This document shows positions 59,821 to 64,000 of a stretch of 64,000 nt of DNA, piece by piece. This DNA is from Nitrospirillum sp034653355. Its GTDB lineage: Bacteria > Pseudomonadota > Alphaproteobacteria > Azospirillales > Azospirillaceae. The position numbers and the translations under genes are program-made. The notes beneath the pieces were generated by a model that saw nothing but the letters and a program-made list of their open reading frames with translations, was not told where the DNA came from and made no database searches. Location of the stretch: NCBI RefSeq assembly GCF_034653355.1, contig NZ_JAYEER010000004.1, positions 1,054,001-1,118,000 on the forward strand, written 5' to 3'. The first letter of the stretch is position 1, and each line of letters opens with the position of its first letter.

Positions 59821-60492
59821 CTATGCGCCCAGGTACCCCCGCACCGCCTTGAACACGTCCTCGAACATGGCGTCGGTCAGCCGGCCGGTGTTGGTGTTGT
59901 AGCGGGAGCAGTGATAGCTGTCGAACAGCGTCACGCCCTTGCCAAGGTCATGCCGCGCGCCGTGGCCGAAGGGATGGGCCGCCTGGCGCAGGCCGAAGGT
60001 GCGGATGACGCTGGTATGGGAGACGGAGCCCAGGGCCACCACGGCCTTCAGCCGGGTCATGGCCGCCAGTTCCGCCACCAGGAAGGGGCGGCAGGTGTGC
60101 GATTCCTCCGGCGTCGGCTTGTTTTCCGGCGGCACGCAGCGCACGGCGTTGGTGATGCGCGCGTCGACCAGGGTCAAGCCGTCGTCCGGCCGCTCCAGGT
60201 ATTGGCCGGTGGCGAAGCCGAACTTCAGCAGGGTGGCGTACAGCAGGTCGCCGGCATAATCGCCGGTGAAGGGGCGGCCGCTGAAGTTGGCGCCGCGCAA
60301 GCCCGGCGCCAGGCCCACCACCAGCAGGCGGGCGTCCAGGCCGCCGAAGGACGGCACCGGCCCGTTGAACTTGTCGGGGAAAGCCGCGCGGTTGCGCAGG
60401 CGATAGTCCACCAGCCGGGGACATAGCGGGCAGTCCCGCCCTGGCGGGCTTGGGGAACGGTCATGCCCCGGCGGTGTCAGGATCTGAGTCAT
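59821..60492 (-). CDS. Family-5 uracil-DNA glycosylase (UdgB type)
   Basis: The 223-aa iron-sulfur enzyme removes uracil and deaminated bases from DNA. Visible are the cluster Cys pair CPLCPRLVDYR, the active-site loop VGLAPGLRGANFSGRPFTGDYAG, NAVRCVPPENKPTPEE with the third cluster Cys, the fourth Cys in SHTCRPFL, and the late HPFGHGARH and DSYHCSRYN motifs. Family 5 has no strong acid at the usual water-activating position, as here. The ATG at 60492 lacks a clear ribosome binding site. Confidence 0.92.
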   Translation of the reverse strand: MTQILTPPGHDRSPSPPGRDCPLCPRLVDYRLRNRAAFPDKFNGPVPSFGGLDARLLVVGLAPGLRGANFSGRPFTGDYAGDLLYATLLKFGFATGQYLERPDDGLTLVDARITNAVRCVPPENKPTPEESHTCRPFLVAELAAMTRLKAVVALGSVSHTSVIRTFGLRQAAHPFGHGARHDLGKGVTLFDSYHCSRYNTNTGRLTDAMFEDVFKAVRGYLGA

Positions 60493-60533
60493 GGAAAGCG
60501 GCGCCCGTTACGGTGTCGTGTGGGCGCCGGATA

Positions 60534-61118
60534 TCATTCCACCGGCGTGGTGTCGAGATGCTGGGCATGCTCCACCGGCGGGCGGGGGGCATGGGCGCGG
60601 GCGATATCGGGCGCCAGGTCCATCAGTTCGATGAAGTTGTCGGCCTGGCGGCGCAATTCATCGGCGATCATGGGCGGGGTGGAGCGCACGGTGCTGATCA
60701 CCGAGACGCGCACGCCCTTGCGCTGCACCGCCTCCACCAAGCGGCGGAAGTCGCCGTCGCCGGAGAACAGCATGATGTGGTCCAAATGCTGCGCCATTTC
60801 CATGACATCGATGGCCAGTTCGATGTCCATGTTGCCCTTGATCTTCCGGCGGCCGGACGCGTCGGTGTATTCCTTGGTCGGCTTCGTGACCATGGTATAG
60901 CCGTTATAGTCCAGCCAATCGACCAGTGGACGAATGGGGGAGTACTCCTGGTCCTCGACCAGCGCGGTGTAGTAGAAGGCGCGAATCAGGCGCCCCTTTT
61001 TTCCGCAGAAATTCAGCAAGCGCTTATAGTCGATATCGAAATTCAGGGCCCGTGCGGCGGCGAACAAGTTGGCGCCATCTATGAACAGGGCGAGGCGCTC
61101 CTCCGGATAATGCAGCAT
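60534..61118 (-). CDS. NYN-domain (LabA/DUF88-like) protein
   Basis: The 194-aa protein has a PIN-like NYN domain: LALFIDGANLFAAARALNFDIDYKRLLNF, KGNMDIELAIDVMEMAQHLDHIMLFSGDGDFRRLVEAVQRKGVRVSVIST. The conserved acidic residues (DGAN, D in NMDIELAIDVM, SGDGDF) would coordinate metal for RNase activity. Such proteins are predicted RNA-processing nucleases; the substrate is unknown. A good GAAGGAA site precedes the ATG. The gene ends 42 bases before the glycosylase start on the same strand. Confidence 0.9.
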   Translation of the reverse strand: MLHYPEERLALFIDGANLFAAARALNFDIDYKRLLNFCGKKGRLIRAFYYTALVEDQEYSPIRPLVDWLDYNGYTMVTKPTKEYTDASGRRKIKGNMDIELAIDVMEMAQHLDHIMLFSGDGDFRRLVEAVQRKGVRVSVISTVRSTPPMIADELRRQADNFIELMDLAPDIARAHAPRPPVEHAQHLDTTPVE

Positions 61119-61379
61119 TTTATATTCCTTCGAATATTAATTGGGGCAGTAATGCAAGGGGTTCAATTACCAGTAGCGTGCCGTCTTTATAGCGCGCTGA
61201 CAAGCGCCTACATAAAGTGAATGAGTTAACGCGTTCAAGCGAGATATGGTCGCGCCCGGTGTGTTTAAAGTCGCATCTGTCTTTTGGGGATGTCATCCGT
61301 GGAGACTGAGGCGATTTTTAAGCCTAACGAGTAGATGCCGGCGCCTGCCGGAGTGGGGGCCGTAGCGTGGGGAAGGCAA

Positions 61380-61904
61380 ATGATTCTGGTGGGGGTGGGC
61401 TCGAACCTGTCGGTTCCTGGCATCGGCGGGCCGCGGGACGTGGTGGCCGCGGCGGTGCGGGCGCTGGGGCATGAAGGGCTGACGGTGGCGGCGGTGTCAC
61501 CCTGGTACCGCAGCGCCCCGGTGCCGGTGTCCGACCAGCCTTGGTATGTCAATGGCGTGCTGCGGGTGGAAACGGGCCTGGACGCCCCGGCGCTGCTGGC
61601 CGTCCTGCACCGCGTCGAGGCGGCGTTCGGACGGGTGCGGCGGCAGGTGAACGAGGCACGGGGGCTGGACCTGGACCTTCTGGCCTACCATGCCGAGATC
61701 CGGTCGGAGGCGCCGGTGCTGCCCCATCCCCGCATGGACCAGCGCGCCTTCGTCCTGCTGCCCTTGCGCGACATCGCGCCAGCCTGGCGGCATCCGGTGT
61801 CTGGCCTGGGGATGGCGGACCTGGTGGCGGGACTACCGGCGGGGCAGGTGACGGAGCGCATCGCGGGAATAGCGGTGCCGGCGGGGGCCTCCCAGGGGAC
61901 GTAA
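61380..61904 (+). CDS. folK: 2-amino-4-hydroxy-6-hydroxymethyldihydropteridine diphosphokinase
   Basis: The 174-aa enzyme transfers pyrophosphate in folate synthesis. Motifs include ILVGVGSNLS, VSPWYRSAPVPVSDQPWYVNGVLRVET, VEAAFGRVRRQVNEARGLDLDLLAYH and LPHPRMDQRAFVLLPLRDIAPAWRHP. ATG 61380 follows GGGAAGG; the frame from 61335 is too long. The folK-rpoZ-rel order is usual in Rhodospirillales. Confidence 0.94.
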   Translation: MILVGVGSNLSVPGIGGPRDVVAAAVRALGHEGLTVAAVSPWYRSAPVPVSDQPWYVNGVLRVETGLDAPALLAVLHRVEAAFGRVRRQVNEARGLDLDLLAYHAEIRSEAPVLPHPRMDQRAFVLLPLRDIAPAWRHPVSGLGMADLVAGLPAGQVTERIAGIAVPAGASQGT

Positions 61905-61937
61905 CGCAGGAATGCGGCTGACCGGACGTCGCCTTCC

Positions 61938-61966
61938 TTGCAACCGCGAAACCGGCCCCTTATAAC
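61938..61966 (+). promoter_or_regulatory. Promoter of rpoZ
   Basis: TTGCAA (61938-61943) and TATAAC (61961-61966) are separated by 17 bases. The predicted start is about 55 bases before the rpoZ ATG; GGTGCC and GGCACC in the leader could pair as a small hairpin. Confidence 0.6.
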
Positions 61967-62028
61967 TATGGGATGGTGTTCGGTGCCCCTATTCCCGGCA
62001 CCCGTTTCGTTGTTGGAGTGAGCAAGGT

Positions 62029-62412
62029 ATGGCCCGCGTTACCGTTGAAGATTGCGTCCTGAAGGTTCCGAACCGGTTCGAACTGGTGATGATGGCGGCC
62101 CAGCGGGCGCGGGACGTGGCGGCCGGCGCGCCGCTGTCGGTCGATCGCGACAACGACAAGAACCCGGTCGTCGCCCTGCGTGAGATCGCGGACGAGACGG
62201 TGGTGCTGGACAGCCTGAAGAACTCCCTGATCAAGGGGCATCAGCGCGTCCAGGAGCAGGACGAGCCTGAGGAAGAGATCATCGAGCTGATGGCCGGTGA
62301 ACAGGCCTGGGCCGTACAGGGCGCCGCCGGCGAGGATGACGACCTGGGTGGCGAGGATGCCGCCGAGGATGTGGCGCAGGGTGACGACCTCGGCGACGAC
62401 GAGGGCCTCTGA
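62029..62412 (+). CDS. rpoZ: RNA polymerase omega subunit
   Basis: The 127-aa protein has the omega core ARVTVEDCVLKVPNRFELVMMAAQRARDVAAGAP, then KNPVVALREIADETV. An alphaproteobacterial acidic C-terminal tail (EDDDLGGEDAAEDVAQGDDLGDDEG) follows. Omega helps assemble and stabilise RNA polymerase and in many bacteria forms part of the ppGpp site. It lies 135 bases before rel, the ppGpp enzyme, as in many proteobacteria. Confidence 0.97.
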   Translation: MARVTVEDCVLKVPNRFELVMMAAQRARDVAAGAPLSVDRDNDKNPVVALREIADETVVLDSLKNSLIKGHQRVQEQDEPEEEIIELMAGEQAWAVQGAAGEDDDLGGEDAAEDVAQGDDLGDDEGL

Positions 62413-62547
62413 GCCGGTGATGGGGCAGGCCGTGGGTAAGCGACCCGTCCCCCTTGGCTATTTCCGCATGGATGGCACCCTGAACGGCCGCGCCGCGCCT
62501 GTCGCGGCCCGCCGCGCCCACCAGGCCAGGGGCCGGGCGGGGCGTCC

Positions 62548-64000
62548 ATGATGCGCCAGTACGAACTGGTTGAGCGGGTCCGCTCCTACGATCCCAACGC
62601 GGACGAGGACAAGCTCAATCGCGCCTACGTCTTCTCCATGAAGGCGCACGGATCGCAGAAGCGCGCTTCCGGCGATCCCTATTTCTCCCACCCGCTGGAG
62701 GTGGCGGGGCTGCTGACCCAGTTGAAGCTGGACGGCGCCTCCATCATCACCGCCCTGCTGCATGACACGGTCGAGGACACGCTGACCACCTTGGAAGAGG
62801 TGCAGCGCCTGTTCGGGCCGGAGATCGCGCGCCTGGTGGATGGCGTGACCAAGCTGTCGCGCATCGAACTTCAGAACCTGGAAAGCGACCAGTCCAAGCA
62901 GGCGGAAAACTTCCGCAAGCTGGTGCTAGCGATGTCGGAAGACATCCGCGTCCTGCTGGTGAAGCTGGCCGACCGTCTGCACAACATGCAGACGCTGCAC
63001 TATCTGTCGAAGCCGGAGAAGCGCAAGCGCATCGCCCGCGAGACGCTGGAGATCTACGCGCCGCTGGCCGAGCGCATCGGCATCCAGCGCTGGAAGGACC
63101 AGCTGGAAGAACTGTCGTTCAAGGAACTGAACCCGGACGCCTACGACAGCATCACCAAGCGCCTGCAGGACCTGGAAGAGCAGGGCGCCGGCCGCGTCGA
63201 CCGCATCATCACCGAGCTGGTGGACACCCTGCACGAGAACGGCCTGCCCCAGGCCACCGTGTCGGGCCGGCGCAAGGCGCCCTATTCCATCTGGCGCAAG
63301 ATGCAGCGCAAGAACGTGACGTTCGAGCAGTTGTCCGACGTCATGGCCTTCCGCATCACCGTCGAATCCATCGAGCAGTGCTACCAGGCGCTGGGCGTCA
63401 TCCACGCCCGCTATCCGGTGGTGCCGGGGCGCTTCAAGGACTACGTTTCCACGCCCAAGCCCAACGGCTACCGCTCGCTGCACACTACCGTCATCGGGCC
63501 GGAGCGCCAGCGCATCGAGGTGCAGATCCGCACCACCGAGATGCACGAGGTTTCCGAGCTGGGTGTCGCCGCCCACTGGGCCTACAAGTCGGACGGCAGC
63601 AGCCAGCCCAAGACCGAGGGGCGGCAATACCGCTGGCTGCGCGAGTTGCTGGACATCCTGGAACACGCGGTTCGGCCGGAAGAATTCCTGGAGCACACCA
63701 AGCTGGAGCTGTTCCAGGACCAGGTGTTCTGCTTCACGCCCAAGGGCGACCTGATCGCCCTGCCGCGCGGCGCCACGCCGGTGGACTTCGCCTATGCCGT
63801 GCATAGCCAGATCGGCGACACCTGCGTCGGCGCCAAGATCAACGGCCGCATCCAGCCGCTGCGCAGCCAGCTGCAGAACGGCGACCAGGTCGAGGTCGTC
63901 ACCAGCAAGGCGCAGACGCCGTCGCCCGACTGGGAAAACTTCGTCGTCACGGGCAAGGCCCGCGCCCGCATCCGCCGCTACATCCGCACCCAGCAGCGCG
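62548..64000 (+). CDS. Bifunctional (p)ppGpp synthetase/hydrolase (RelA/SpoT family), 3' end outside window
   Basis: The open frame runs from ATG 62548 (ATG 62551 also possible) past the window end, so 484 residues are visible. The hydrolase domain is intact (PYFSHPLEVAGLL, LLHDTVEDT with the HD pair, LVKLADRLHNMQTL). The synthetase domain has GRFKDYVSTPKPNGYRSLHT and VQIRTTEMHEVSELGVAAHW. A TGS domain begins at DQVFCFTPKGDLIALPRGATPVDFAYAVH. Both catalytic sites look functional, as expected for the single long Rel/Rsh of alphaproteobacteria that governs the stringent response. Confidence 0.96.
   Translation, partial: MMRQYELVERVRSYDPNADEDKLNRAYVFSMKAHGSQKRASGDPYFSHPLEVAGLLTQLKLDGASIITALLHDTVEDTLTTLEEVQRLFGPEIARLVDGVTKLSRIELQNLESDQSKQAENFRKLVLAMSEDIRVLLVKLADRLHNMQTLHYLSKPEKRKRIARETLEIYAPLAERIGIQRWKDQLEELSFKELNPDAYDSITKRLQDLEEQGAGRVDRIITELVDTLHENGLPQATVSGRRKAPYSIWRKMQRKNVTFEQLSDVMAFRITVESIEQCYQALGVIHARYPVVPGRFKDYVSTPKPNGYRSLHTTVIGPERQRIEVQIRTTEMHEVSELGVAAHWAYKSDGSSQPKTEGRQYRWLRELLDILEHAVRPEEFLEHTKLELFQDQVFCFTPKGDLIALPRGATPVDFAYAVHSQIGDTCVGAKINGRIQPLRSQLQNGDQVEVVTSKAQTPSPDWENFVVTGKARARIRRYIRTQQR

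Overview
The window is high-GC DNA with strongly GC-biased third codon positions. It carries an alphaproteobacterial core gene order (dapA-smpB, then folK-rpoZ-rel), Shine-Dalgarno-led genes and a Rhodospirillales-like protein flavour. A member of the Azospirillaceae (Azospirillum/Nitrospirillum type) is the most likely source; this placement is inference, since no rRNA is present.

Layout. 1-3422: end of a membrane protein, a thioesterase, a TacA/TacT-type toxin-antitoxin pair with its own operator region, and an acyl-CoA ligase. 3423-9480: an AT-rich-tailed RHS polymorphic-toxin locus. It has a Sec-exported YD-repeat shell, a C-terminal zinc-metalloprotease tip, a translationally coupled candidate immunity gene and a second candidate secreted immunity gene. 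9698-13174: porin, RlpA-like protein and ankyrin protein. 13375-14300: a possible gene remnant and an AidA/PixA inclusion-body protein with a candidate sigma-54 promoter. 14494-22804: a complete kdp system (small membrane ORF, kdpF, A, B, C, D, E) with leader and intercistronic hairpins. 22948-25153: PtsN-like, CBS-BON and EF-hand proteins. 25230-31592: three exported glycosidases (GH2, GH29, GH31) behind a promoter carrying a XylR-type box, best read as a xyloglucan side-chain degradation operon. 31564-39239: DUF2267, GST, NmrA-like/LysR pair, a secreted-repeat protein, two MFS exporters and an SMP-30 lactonase. 39695-42544: two exported paralogues with self-cleaving S74 tail-spike chaperone domains, followed by an 88-aa exported mini YD-repeat protein. 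42586-51392: S10 peptidase, Tim44-like protein, CHASE hybrid histidine kinase and a chemoreceptor fused to PilZ. 51654-64000: housekeeping block with gatB, tRNA-Ser(GCU), SRPBCC/DUF4180, PhnA/YjdM-like, XRE regulator, lytic transglycosylase, dapA, smpB, family-5 uracil-DNA glycosylase, NYN protein, folK, rpoZ and the start of rel (cut by the window end).

How genes work together. The RHS tip and the gene behind it share an ATGA overlap, as expected for toxin and immunity. The kdp genes form a potassium-scavenging pump with its sensor-regulator pair. The three glycosidases all carry signal peptides and would strip galactose, fucose and xylose from xyloglucan oligosaccharides in the periplasm.

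Quality caveat. Three genes (RHS 5562-5567, S10 peptidase 42867-42871, Tim44-like 45009-45013) are broken by what is in each case repaired by adding one G to a run of five or six Gs. That pattern points first to homopolymer errors in the assembly rather than to three independent pseudogenes.
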